NCBI RefSeq assembly: GCF_004295585.1
Contig: NZ_AP019400.1
Coordinates: 4,562,001 to 4,626,000 of the forward strand
DNA: 64,000 nucleotides
From: Cohnella abietis
GTDB taxonomy: Bacteria; Bacillota; Bacilli; Paenibacillales; Paenibacillaceae
Direction: 5' to 3'
The notes beneath the pieces are model-generated. The model was not told the DNA's origin. It made no database searches and saw only the letters and a program-made list of their open reading frames with translations. Below, piece after piece: positions 41,501-49,496 of this stretch (positions are counted from its first letter, which is position 1; the number at the start of each line of letters is the position of its first letter). Made by a program: the position numbers and the translations under genes.

Positions 41501-42465
41501 TTCGCGGCATCTCTCAAACCTTTAACTCGCTCAATTAAGCTAACGTCATACTCATCACCTTTACAGGCTTTTAACCGTCCGAAAGAGATGTCCGCAGCAG
41601 CGGCTTGCCAATCCTCCCACGTCCCTTGGTAAAATGCCTCAGCGACTCTTTCAAGACCGTCAATATCGGCAAATAAAGTATCGATATACGGCTCCGGGCC
41701 ACCAGGCTCATGAGCTATTCGCAAGGCGCCTCTTAACATGTGCAGCGCTCCTTGCAGCAATAAAACAGCATCATCACGCAAGCTTTTGACCCATAATGAG
41801 TGAAGTAGCGTATCTGCTTGAGCTTCCTCAAACTGACTTGCCATCTGCTGTAGCCAATATTCAGGCCAAGGGTGACTTCCAGCAAATTCATGCAGCTCCA
41901 ACACAAGGCGGTGGAGTGGCTCATCGCTTCTCTCCCCACCGAACCGGTCAGCAAGTGACGACAGCGGTCCTAACTCCCCTTCGCTCTCATAGCGTTGCTC
42001 AAACAGCTCATCAAGTGTATCCATGCGTAGAAGCTCCGCTTCCGTTACATTCGCCATTCGAAAGCCGGGGTCTAGCTCGATAAGTGGGGCATAACGTTCT
42101 ACTATTTCTAAGCAAAAGGAATGTAACGTCGTCACAAATGCTCTTGGAAGCAAAGCAATCTGCCGGCGCAAATGTCGGGAATCCGGATTTTTCTCCAGCG
42201 CCTCCTCCAGAGCGTGCCGAATTCTTTCCTTCATCTCAGCTGCAGCTGCCTTTGTGAAGGTAGCTACGAGCATAGCATCTACATCCAATGGCCGATTCTC
42301 ATCCGCTATTCTTGATATCATTCTCTCAACGAGCACCGCTGTTTTACCAGAACCAGCTGCTGCTGCTACAAGCAGGTTAGAACCATCTGCGTTAATGGCC
42401 GCCCATTGCTCATCCGTCCAACGACTATTTTCTGGCTTAATAGGCCATTCTCTCATCTGTTTCAA
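38512..42465 (-). CDS. addA: ATP-dependent helicase/nuclease subunit AddA
   Basis: AddA is the helicase and one of the two nucleases of AddAB, the Bacillota counterpart of RecBCD, which resects double-strand breaks up to a Chi site. The 1317-residue chain has UvrD/Rep helicase motifs: Walker A VAAAAGSGKTAVLVERM at the N-terminus, EIYLDEYQDTNEVQ, and VYVALTRPKEKLYLVG near motif VI. The C-terminal nuclease has GLVLIDYKTDVL. A Glu/Gly/Ser-rich linker at about 550-620 (GPAAEGAGTEAGESG) is an insertion. The start is uncertain: TTG 42465 follows GGGAG at 5 bases and overlaps the addB stop (TTGA); ATG 42456 lacks a well-placed site. Coupled to addB. Confidence 0.95.
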   Translation of the reverse strand: MKQMREWPIKPENSRWTDEQWAAINADGSNLLVAAAAGSGKTAVLVERMISRIADENRPLDVDAMLVATFTKAAAAEMKERIRHALEEALEKNPDSRHLRRQIALLPRAFVTTLHSFCLEIVERYAPLIELDPGFRMANVTEAELLRMDTLDELFEQRYESEGELGPLSSLADRFGGERSDEPLHRLVLELHEFAGSHPWPEYWLQQMASQFEEAQADTLLHSLWVKSLRDDAVLLLQGALHMLRGALRIAHEPGGPEPYIDTLFADIDGLERVAEAFYQGTWEDWQAAAADISFGRLKACKGDEYDVSLIERVKGLRDAAKKAAGRLSEEWLVRSPEQYAAELHSLAPAMEQLAELAVQFGERYEQAKRAKGLLDFGDLEHYALRILRDASSTPEQSVPSLAALNFRDRFSEIYLDEYQDTNEVQEAIVALIARKEPGNVFMVGDVKQSIYRFRLAEPGLFLNKYKTYEAFTSLFSEEGNASTDSGSETFASDPDGLRIDLAKNFRSRREIVNAVNHVFQLIMHEPVGEMNYDERAELIYGEGYPDADKSNPYRVELILLDSAAVKSENSSQGPAAEGAGTEAGESGASTTEGITEETEDVEAAQLEARCIAEEIRKLMVADGDDQQRFAVYDGKSKLYRPVQYRDIVILLRAVTALAPAFIDELKAAGIPAYADLATGYFAATEVDILLSLLSIIDNPHQDIPLAGVLRSPIAGFTAEQLAQIRLARRNGSFWEAVQAASRSGDDAIDEDGHNVYGEGLHQALAAFVRKLDEWRDFARREPLGDLLWMLYRETGYYDYVGGLPGGGQRQANLRALVNRAVQYEQSSRFRGLFRFLRFLGRMRDTGADLGAARALGESENLVRIVSIHRSKGLEFPIVFAAGLGRNFNRRDLNGAFLKHKKLGFGPRMLEADTRVTYPTLPQLAIRRKLAAEMLAEEMRVLYVALTRPKEKLYLVGTSKDASKQWEQWCETAAMADKGLPPYAVAAASKYLDWLGPAAVLASEVADPMRQWVCRIVPAVTFTRQVEEKHDSNPSEGQLWNTVLDGEKVELTENETSDQVARILSWQYKDIAASQVAAKTSITAMKNQIQLASSMPYSSVSSPDDSQERHEAEGWSEEDGQLPNVRGPSTFQLRRPRFMSARKMTAAERGTAFHLVMQHLPIEEGTTAEHIALLLERLVERKILSAEQREGVDASAVAGFCHTPLYNRLCKASRVWREIPFTYGLEADRVYPGLIEASSEETVIIQGVIDCLFAEDEGLVLIDYKTDVLKGSSALDAAEKHRFQVERYSEAIGHIMGIPVKEAYVYFFDGGETVRLK

Positions 42466-45400
42466 TAAGGCTCCCTCCCTTGCGCTTCGTTCGCGAGCCG
42501 CTGCCATAATTCCTCCCGGCTTCCGGGCTTATGTAGTGACTGATAGGCGTTACCTTCAACCTGGCTATCAAAATGGCAAACAGGTCGGAAATCACAATAC
42601 GTGCATGGACTACGTTTATCAAGCCGATACGGTGTAATAGCAACGTCCCCATCAATAATTCGTTTGCCAATTCTGCGAATTTGCGAGCGTACTGACCCTC
42701 TCAGCACCTCCCATTCACTCTGGTTCGCAACTTGCGATCGCGCCGAGAAGGTACCATCCTTCTTGAATTCCACAGGCACGACCGCTGATTTGTTAGCTTG
42801 ATTCAGAGATTCGTCCATTAGCTTAACGGATTCTCCATCCGATAATAACAAGCCTTGCATTCTATATTCACGGAACAAAGCATTTTTGGCTTCGTCCTTA
42901 GGCATTCCGTTAGGTGTAAGCAGTAGCGGGTTTTGCACGTGAAAATATAGCACTCCCACAGGCTTGGCAGGCTGCCCAAGCCAATGCGGCGCATGAGAAA
43001 CGACGACATCCAAATAGGTCAGCATTTGCAAGGATAAGCCGTGAGCAACCTCATCAAGTCTCAGTTTCATTGCGCTAGACTTGTAATCCATAATTCTCAA
43101 GAGCAGACCTGATGAGGACTGCGCCGCGTCAACTCGGTCGATCTTACCTGCAATGTCCATCCAGCGACCTCCGTCCAATTCGAACGACAATGCTGGTAGC
43201 AGGCCTTGCGGACCAAAGCTCATCTCGAGCCCGACTGGCTTAAAAGCAGACAATGCAGCATGCTCACCCAGAATGGTGGAAGCTTGCATCACAATGTCAC
43301 GAAGCTTGCGCGCCATAACCTGATGCCGGTTTGAGGACAATAAGATCTGTGATTGAACGCGAGGTAACAGCTTGTCTACTGCTGCAGCGGCTTCTATTTG
43401 CCAGCGTAAGGCATCCATCCCCGCTTGTCCTTCTGCGAATAGCTTCTCCGTTGTCTGACGAAGAGCAGCATGAAACAGCTGACCGATATCTGGAGAATCA
43501 ACCCGAAATAGACGACGCTCCTGCAGCTTTAAGCCATGCACGGCAAAATGCTGGAATGGACATGCGATAAAACGTTCCATCCGGGATACGCTGGCCAAGA
43601 GCCTGTCCCCATAAAGCAACCGACTTGTTTCCGGCGCAAGAGGCTTTTCTTCATTCGTATAATTCAAGGATGAAATAAGAGAGCTCAGCCGATGCTTCCA
43701 GCCCTCCTGCTCCCTGAGCCAGTTATAGACGGACCACCAACCAGCGGTAAGTGTTTCCCCTTGTCTCCAGCTTCTTAATCTAGTTAGCAGGTGAGTAATT
43801 GCTCTTCCCGGATGTACAGCAAAATCAAGCTGCTCAGCATCCGATTGCGTCTCTTGGGGCTCAGCTGCAATTTTCTGAACGGGGATGCCGGGAAACCTTT
43901 TCTTTAATTTCCCTATCCACTCCGACGGAAGCAAGCCTTGCCCCTCCTCATCGGCTAACGGATAGCTAACCCACAGGTGACGGGATGCAGTCGTCAAGGT
44001 TAAATAAGCCAAGAAGGATTCGTCTAACAACCGTCTTCTCGAGTCCGGAGCCATGGACAGTCCCGTCACCGCCAGTTGGTCCCTCTCTTCTTCCGCGAGC
44101 AATCCATTTTCTGAAATACGCATCGGGAGCACGCCATCATTAACGCCCAGCAAATAAACGACCTGAACGCGATCAGAGCGAGTTCTCTCAGGGCTTCCAA
44201 TCAAGACACTATCTAATGACGGAGGAACGGCGCCTAGCTTGAGCTCCTCTAAGCCAGAGTCAACCATTCCAGCAAACAGAGGCAAATCTGGGGATTGTTC
44301 ACCCATTAGCTCCACTAGCTGGTCTAATAAATGAATGACCCCATCCCATAAAGGACGATGAACCGCCATTTTACCTGGCTTACCGTCGGAGCTGTCCTCT
44401 CTACTCCAGCTTTCGAGCTTATCCGCAGCACCTGTATCCTCAAGAAAATAATATAAGCTTTCACAAAGCTCTCTTGTAGAGCCCGCTGAATTCATTCTTT
44501 CCTCCAAGGAAAGCAATGGCTTTAACAGTGCGTCCCGAACCTCTAGCAGCTCTTTCATCGTCTCCTCGGCACGACTAGAGACTCCTTCTTCCTCCAAATC
44601 TCCTCGATACAACGAAAACCAAGCTTGGGGGGACTTCCAACGCCATCCATCAATACCCGCCGCTAAAGTGTAATTTTCCAATCGGTCGATTTCATCGCGG
44701 GTAATTAGCCTGTCAGGTGTACCAAGTAAATCTGTCTTCGCACAGCGAAATACAGCTTCCGCTTTCCAGCCGCCGGTTACGCACTCTAGAGCTGAACGGA
44801 TAAACTCAACAAAAGGGTGGTGAGAGACAGATTTTTTCCCATCAAGATAATAAGGGATACCATAGTCTCCGAAAACGGCAGCTAACAAATCTCCGTAATC
44901 CTCTATACGTCGAATGAATAAGGCCATGTCCCGCCAGCGGCTTCCTTCTTCCCTAACTCGGCGCAGCATATCTCTGGCAACGGCTTCAGCCTCTGCCCTA
45001 CGATTGACTGCTGCATGCAATGAAAGTCCACACAGAGGATGCTCAGGCTGCAAAAGCATTTCATCCCCGTTCCATTGTCTACGGTTGCTCCAATTTTGTT
45101 CAAGAAAAGCTAGCATTGGATTGTCCTTGAAGCGTGGAAGCACTTCTGGATTAAGGACGAGGGGCGCTTCTAGCTTTACTCCAGCCAACTGAGCTATTTC
45201 GCACAATTGAGCTGAGGTTTCTGCTGTCGGATGAAATACATCTAACTCGTCTGGTCGCTCTCCCGCTCCATAAGGCTGATCTAAACATAGAGTGACGGAC
45301 ACTTTGTCCGCCTTCTTAACAAGAGCTTCTATAACAGCATATTCGTTAGGGGTATAGCCATGAAAGCCATCCAACCATATTTCTGATCCTTTCAAGAAGG

Positions 45401-45998
45401 AGGAGCTCTCTGCGCCTTTAGCCAACCAGCCCAGCATATCTTCCCCATCTAGCCAATGACCGACGAGCTGCTGCTCCATCTCGGAGTAAATCATAGAAAG
45501 ATCATGCAGCTTGTCCGCTAAAAGCGATGTCTTCTTATGACGCTCAGCCTGATTCGCTGCAGCCACCGCCTGCTCTGAAAGCTTGGCACTGCTTATGCCG
45601 TAACGCTTCATCTCGGTTAGAAGGTCATTAATGCGAGAAATAAGTCCTGTCTCTGCCTTGCCACCACGAAATAAACGTAAGCTTTCTCTACGAGCTTCCA
45701 GCACTTTATGTAAAAGCATCGCTTTACCGTTGTCATGAATCGGGATGACTGCTGATCCACCCGTCTCTTGCATAATCCGAAAGGCAAGCCTGCGAAAGCT
45801 CAGTACCTGCGCCCTCATGAATCCATTAAGTCCAGGAGTCGTTACCATGGCATACTCGGCTTGGAACGTTGCCTGTTCTGGGACAAGTAAAATCAAGGGT
45901 GCACCTTGTGAATCCTGCAGCAGCTTGCCCCGTATTTCGTCCAAGCAATATGTTGTTTTTCCGCTTCCGGAACGTCCCGTAATAAGCCGAAGTGACAT
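42462..45998 (-). CDS. addB: ATP-dependent helicase/nuclease subunit AddB
   Basis: AddB is the Chi-recognising partner of AddA, with an inactive helicase fold and a second nuclease. The 1178-residue protein starts LRLITGRSGSGKTTYCLDEI (Walker A), and its C-terminal nuclease holds RIMDYKSSAMKL, matching the D-Y-K catalytic signature. Four cysteines likely bind an Fe-S cluster: one in FIACPFQHFAV and three in the C-terminal SPCTYCDFRPVCHFD. Its stop overlaps the addA start. The upstream gene ends at a terminator, so addBA begin a new transcription unit. The gene order addB-addA is that of Bacillus. Confidence 0.95.
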   Translation of the reverse strand: MSLRLITGRSGSGKTTYCLDEIRGKLLQDSQGAPLILLVPEQATFQAEYAMVTTPGLNGFMRAQVLSFRRLAFRIMQETGGSAVIPIHDNGKAMLLHKVLEARRESLRLFRGGKAETGLISRINDLLTEMKRYGISSAKLSEQAVAAANQAERHKKTSLLADKLHDLSMIYSEMEQQLVGHWLDGEDMLGWLAKGAESSSFLKGSEIWLDGFHGYTPNEYAVIEALVKKADKVSVTLCLDQPYGAGERPDELDVFHPTAETSAQLCEIAQLAGVKLEAPLVLNPEVLPRFKDNPMLAFLEQNWSNRRQWNGDEMLLQPEHPLCGLSLHAAVNRRAEAEAVARDMLRRVREEGSRWRDMALFIRRIEDYGDLLAAVFGDYGIPYYLDGKKSVSHHPFVEFIRSALECVTGGWKAEAVFRCAKTDLLGTPDRLITRDEIDRLENYTLAAGIDGWRWKSPQAWFSLYRGDLEEEGVSSRAEETMKELLEVRDALLKPLLSLEERMNSAGSTRELCESLYYFLEDTGAADKLESWSREDSSDGKPGKMAVHRPLWDGVIHLLDQLVELMGEQSPDLPLFAGMVDSGLEELKLGAVPPSLDSVLIGSPERTRSDRVQVVYLLGVNDGVLPMRISENGLLAEEERDQLAVTGLSMAPDSRRRLLDESFLAYLTLTTASRHLWVSYPLADEEGQGLLPSEWIGKLKKRFPGIPVQKIAAEPQETQSDAEQLDFAVHPGRAITHLLTRLRSWRQGETLTAGWWSVYNWLREQEGWKHRLSSLISSLNYTNEEKPLAPETSRLLYGDRLLASVSRMERFIACPFQHFAVHGLKLQERRLFRVDSPDIGQLFHAALRQTTEKLFAEGQAGMDALRWQIEAAAAVDKLLPRVQSQILLSSNRHQVMARKLRDIVMQASTILGEHAALSAFKPVGLEMSFGPQGLLPALSFELDGGRWMDIAGKIDRVDAAQSSSGLLLRIMDYKSSAMKLRLDEVAHGLSLQMLTYLDVVVSHAPHWLGQPAKPVGVLYFHVQNPLLLTPNGMPKDEAKNALFREYRMQGLLLSDGESVKLMDESLNQANKSAVVPVEFKKDGTFSARSQVANQSEWEVLRGSVRSQIRRIGKRIIDGDVAITPYRLDKRSPCTYCDFRPVCHFDSQVEGNAYQSLHKPGSREELWQRLANEAQGREPY

Positions 45999-46088
45999 TT
46001 AATAAACCTCCATCTAGCTCCGAACAGCTAATCTCATATGACATTCATTGTACCACAATCACCGAAAGGCGCACAGGCGTTCGCTCGC

Positions 46089-46136
46089 AATATAAAGAAC
46101 ACACCCCCTTCTTATAGGTGATGTGTTCTTTATATT
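46089..46136 (-). terminator. Intrinsic terminator after the 46157-46378 gene
   Basis: A long inverted repeat, AATATAAAGAACACA with its complement TGTGTTCTTTATATT and a TCACC/GGGGG inner part. Read on the minus strand it ends in TTCTTTATATT, a weak U-run. It lies 21 bases past the gene's stop. Confidence 0.6.
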
Positions 46137-46156
46137 AATTAACGGTTATGCATCGT

Positions 46157-46378
46157 TTATGAAATATTCATATACCATTTGCTGCCGTCATCATATTTAA
46201 ATATAGCTGCGTCTGTCCAAAGCTCAATATAGCTTACATGCTTCCAGCGACGGCGAAATTCAAGATCACCCTTCATATCCTGCATACGGTTGTTGAACCT
46301 GCTCCGGCTGCTAAGTGCTTTAGCCCTATTTTCTAATGGAACAGCACGTTTCCCGAATAATATAACCTCATGCACCAT
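46157..46378 (-). CDS. Small unknown protein
   Basis: A 73-residue basic protein (HEVILFGKRAVPLENRAKAL, then SRSRFNNRMQDMKGDLEFRRRW, and SYIELWTDAAIFKYDDGSKWYMNIS at the end). I do not recognise it. It has no membrane segment, signal peptide or cysteine. The C-terminal part has an alternating aromatic pattern that suggests a beta sheet. The ATG at 46378 follows GGGAGGG, an excellent ribosome site, and the gene ends at a hairpin. It sits between rlmI-like and addB genes, on the same strand. Its good ribosome site and terminator make it likely to be real. Confidence 0.68.
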   Translation of the reverse strand: MVHEVILFGKRAVPLENRAKALSSRSRFNNRMQDMKGDLEFRRRWKHVSYIELWTDAAIFKYDDGSKWYMNIS

Positions 46379-46504
46379 ATAAAACCCTCCCGTTCCGTGC
46401 CTCTATTTATTAAGATAATCTAGAGACGTTAGAAATGTTCCCGAAACGAGTTAAATCCATTCTTCTTTTCGCTAACATTTTCTTAACAATATACATTGAC
46501 CGTA

Positions 46505-47896
46505 TTAAAGCTCCTTGCGACTACGCACTTCAAAAATACCAAATTTCAAGTAATGACCTTCCTCGACCCCAGCAAGCTGAGGATGATCCTTCCCTGCTCC
46601 CCGCCACTCGATCCGTCTGATGATCTTGCCCGCATCCTTCGCTGCTTCTTGGATTGTTTCCAGAAAAAGCTCAGGCCGAACATGATACGAGCAGCTTGCT
46701 GTTACAAGATAACCGCCTTCGTTAAGCAGCTTCATCGCCTGTAAATTAATATCCTTGTAGCCACGACAAGCACCTTCAACAGCCCGTTTCGTTTTCGCAA
46801 ATGCAGGAGGATCTAGAATTATAACATCCCAAGTCCTACCCTCAGAAGCAAGCGGCTTGGAGGTATCTACTTTAATACCAGAAATTTTGGCATTCGCTCT
46901 CGTCTGACGTTCATCACGTCCCGCTACCTGCTGACGTAAATATTCAAATGCGTCGGCCGCAACAAACTCAACGCGATCCGTGAAGCCGTTTATTTCCACA
47001 TTATGACGGGCCGTTACTAAAGCATGCTCAGAAATGTCGAGACAGGTAACTTTCTTCGCGCCGTAATCGCACGCATGCAGAGTGAAGCTGCCCGTGTGGG
47101 CGAAGCATTCTAGCACAGTTGCCCCATCCCAATAAGGGAAGGTGACTGTACTTCCCTTCTCGTTGACTGGAATCGTTTGACTAACCCCGTCATCCGACAC
47201 TTGAGTCACAAGCTTAATGCCGCTCCGGCTACCCCAGCCCTTTACTAATGGCTTGATGGACGCACGATTCTCACGCTGATCGAAGAAATAGCCGGTTTTT
47301 TGCCCAGCTTCAATATCAACCTGCACCTTCAAGCCATTTTCCACGATCTCGACATGTCTTGGGCATTCCCCATACAACACACCAGTTCTCTCTTCCAAGC
47401 CTTCCAATGTACGAACTCCCACATCACTTCTTTCATAGATGCCACGAGGAGCAAAAACCTCTATCAAAGCAGCAAGCCAGGCTTCCTTCGCAATCTCCAT
47501 TCCAAGCGTAAGTACCTGTACAACCAATATGTCGTTAAAACGGTCAACAACTAAGCCTGGCAAGAAATCCGCTTCTCCGTATACAAGGCGGCATGAGGTT
47601 TCTTCACCAAGGAATCGAGAACGGTGTGCACGTGCCCTCTCAAAACGATTGTGGAAGAATGAAGTATCCATAGCTTCCAGCGCTCCATAAGCAACGATGC
47701 GAACTGTAATCTGAGAAGCAGGATTCCAATAGCCCGTTCCGAGTAGCTGCCCTCGATGATCCTTTACCTCAACTAGCTGTCCCGGTGTCGGTTCACCTTC
47801 TGTCTTAGCAATTTCATTAGCAAAAATCCACGGATGACCTTCCTCCAAACGGGGGCGCCGTCCTTTATTTAACCAAACCGATGCTTGAATGCTCAC
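46505..47896 (-). CDS. Class I rRNA methyltransferase (RlmI-like) with PUA domain and insertions
   Basis: A SAM-dependent methyltransferase of the RlmI type (23S rRNA m5C1962 in E. coli). It has an N-terminal PUA domain (GRRPRLEEGHPWIFANEI), an EEHE-like domain and a Rossmann domain with GYFFDQRENRASIKPLV, the FAHTGSFTLHA pocket, the DPPAFAK motif and SCSYHV. At 463 residues it is longer than the usual 390-400, because of two in-frame insertions, about residues 223-258 (after IKPLVKG) and about 326-353 (before DVIILDPPAFAK). The rest aligns with the family. The GTG at 47896 follows AAGGAG at 9 bases; the ATG seven codons upstream would place the site inside the gene. Divergent from the transporter gene at 47967. 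Confidence 0.88.
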   Translation of the reverse strand: MSIQASVWLNKGRRPRLEEGHPWIFANEIAKTEGEPTPGQLVEVKDHRGQLLGTGYWNPASQITVRIVAYGALEAMDTSFFHNRFERARAHRSRFLGEETSCRLVYGEADFLPGLVVDRFNDILVVQVLTLGMEIAKEAWLAALIEVFAPRGIYERSDVGVRTLEGLEERTGVLYGECPRHVEIVENGLKVQVDIEAGQKTGYFFDQRENRASIKPLVKGWGSRSGIKLVTQVSDDGVSQTIPVNEKGSTVTFPYWDGATVLECFAHTGSFTLHACDYGAKKVTCLDISEHALVTARHNVEINGFTDRVEFVAADAFEYLRQQVAGRDERQTRANAKISGIKVDTSKPLASEGRTWDVIILDPPAFAKTKRAVEGACRGYKDINLQAMKLLNEGGYLVTASCSYHVRPELFLETIQEAAKDAGKIIRRIEWRGAGKDHPQLAGVEEGHYLKFGIFEVRSRKEL

Positions 47897-47966
47897 TACT
47901 ACCCACTCCTTATTCAATCATAAACTTGTCCTTGCTTTGCATAGTCTTATTGTGAGGTGTGTCCTT

Positions 47967-48941
47967 ATGATATTAAACTTTATTATTCCATCATTGCTAG
48001 GTTTTGCACTGCTGCTATCTGGCATGAAGGTCATGGAAATCTCTCTTCAGCGTTGGGCAGGCCATAGACTGTCCACTTGGATTTCTCGTTCAACCTCGAC
48101 GCCCCTTCGGGGCTTTGCAGTTGGCACGACCGCTTCAGCATTGCTCCAGAGCAGCACAGCGGTAACTGTCCTCACAATCGGCTTCGTCAATGCTGGCTGG
48201 CTTTCCTTCTCCCAAAGCTTTGGCATTATTTTAGGGACGAATGTAGGAACTTGCTTAACGACTGAGCTCATGAGCCTTCAGCTCCACCAACTTGGCCTTC
48301 CCATTCTCATCATTGCCTCTATAGTATGGACAATTACATACATTCAGAATGAGCTGAGAACACCTTCGGCTGCTCCTCGTTGGGGAGTTTCCTTACGTTA
48401 TGTATCTGTAGCGCTTGCAGGCTTCGGGTTACTACTAATCGGCTTTAAGCTACTTCAAGGAATGGGTCCTTCATTGCAGGAAAATGATACCTTCGACACC
48501 CTTATGCGACTCACTAACAACAATTGGCTATGGGGGATCATCGGTGGCGCTGTACTAACTGCACTCGTCCACTCCAGTGCTGCTGTAATTGCCATGTGTA
48601 TGGGACTAGCAGCCACCGGTGCAATTACCCCTGAAGCTGGCATCGCTATCGTTCTAGGGGCGAATATTGGCACCTGCTTCACGGGATTGGTCGCCTCTCT
48701 AAGCGGTGGCTCTGGTGGTCGCTTTGTCGCCTTATCGCAGCTTGCCCTTAACATAAGTGGCGCATTGTTGTTTTATCCCTTAATTGGGCTCCTGCACACG
48801 GCAGCAGCCTCTATTTCTCCCGATGATCCTTCGGCCCAGATCGCACATGCTCAGACACTTTTTAATGTCATTTGTTCTCTAATTGCTTTACCTATAGCAT
48901 ACTTGCCTATCTGGCGCTCATCAAATCCGCATGCAACTTAA
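47967..48941 (+). CDS. Na/Pi-cotransporter family protein (YqeW-like)
   Basis: A 324-residue membrane protein with about eight helices of the NptA/PNaS family, which takes up phosphate with sodium in characterised members. The two inverted-repeat halves carry TASALLQSSTAVTVLTIG followed by GTNVGTCLTT, and TALVHSSAAVIAMCMG followed by GANIGTCFTG. These QSS/HSS and GTNxGT motifs are the family hallmark. The ATG at 47967 follows GAGGTG; the frame extends 78 bases further upstream but without a site. In Bacillus subtilis yqeW lies between yqeV (mtaB) and rpsU, close to this spot, but there it is colinear with its neighbours, while here it is on the opposite strand. Substrate is inferred from family. 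Confidence 0.88.
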   Translation: MILNFIIPSLLGFALLLSGMKVMEISLQRWAGHRLSTWISRSTSTPLRGFAVGTTASALLQSSTAVTVLTIGFVNAGWLSFSQSFGIILGTNVGTCLTTELMSLQLHQLGLPILIIASIVWTITYIQNELRTPSAAPRWGVSLRYVSVALAGFGLLLIGFKLLQGMGPSLQENDTFDTLMRLTNNNWLWGIIGGAVLTALVHSSAAVIAMCMGLAATGAITPEAGIAIVLGANIGTCFTGLVASLSGGSGGRFVALSQLALNISGALLFYPLIGLLHTAAASISPDDPSAQIAHAQTLFNVICSLIALPIAYLPIWRSSNPHAT

Positions 48942-48963
48942 TTGCAAAATGATATTGGTTAGC

Positions 48964-49395
48964 CTATACGATTTCAACTCCGAGCTTATCATAGGCAAGC
49001 CGGAATACCTCATCGTTGTTATCATAGCCGGAATCCTGCTGCAGCTTCCATGCTGTCAATGGCTCGTACCATGCTACATTTGATATTTCCTCAACCTGCG
49101 CTTTGAGTGGATCGTCACCAGCCTCAACTAAATAATAGTGAACTTCCTTCTGAACCGTACCTAGCTGAGCATGCTCATATACGTATGTAATAATGTTCAA
49201 AGGAGCAGCGAGAGTTCCTGTAACACCCGTTTCCTCTTGAATTTCCCTCAATGCAGTTTGCTCTATTGTTTCTCCCGGCTCCATCTTCCCCTTGGCCAAA
49301 GTCATTCGACCGAAACGATCCTCAATAAGCTGGATTTCTAGCTGACTATCAAGCCGACGAAACACGACGCCACCTGCAGAAATTTCAATGTTCAT
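48964..49395 (-). CDS. Nudix hydrolase
   Basis: A 143-residue Nudix-family enzyme, hydrolysing nucleoside diphosphates linked to another group. The Nudix box GX5EX7REUXEEXGU is complete in GKMEPGETIEQTALREIQEE followed by TGVTG. The N-terminal ISAGGVVFRR is typical of diadenosine tetraphosphate- or nucleotide sugar-type members, but substrate cannot be told. The ATG at 49395 follows GGGGGGA at 8 bases; the frame extends 45 bases further upstream. It stands between the YqeW-like gene, to which it is convergent, and the mtaB gene. Confidence 0.9.
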   Translation of the reverse strand: MNIEISAGGVVFRRLDSQLEIQLIEDRFGRMTLAKGKMEPGETIEQTALREIQEETGVTGTLAAPLNIITYVYEHAQLGTVQKEVHYYLVEAGDDPLKAQVEEISNVAWYEPLTAWKLQQDSGYDNNDEVFRLAYDKLGVEIV

Positions 49396-49496
49396 TCCAA
49401 CAATCCCCCCTATGATTCTCCCATTATAAAAAGATCTCATCTCAGACAGGAGGTATGGGTGCCTTCCTGCCCTTTCGATGAAATCTTAATTAATTG

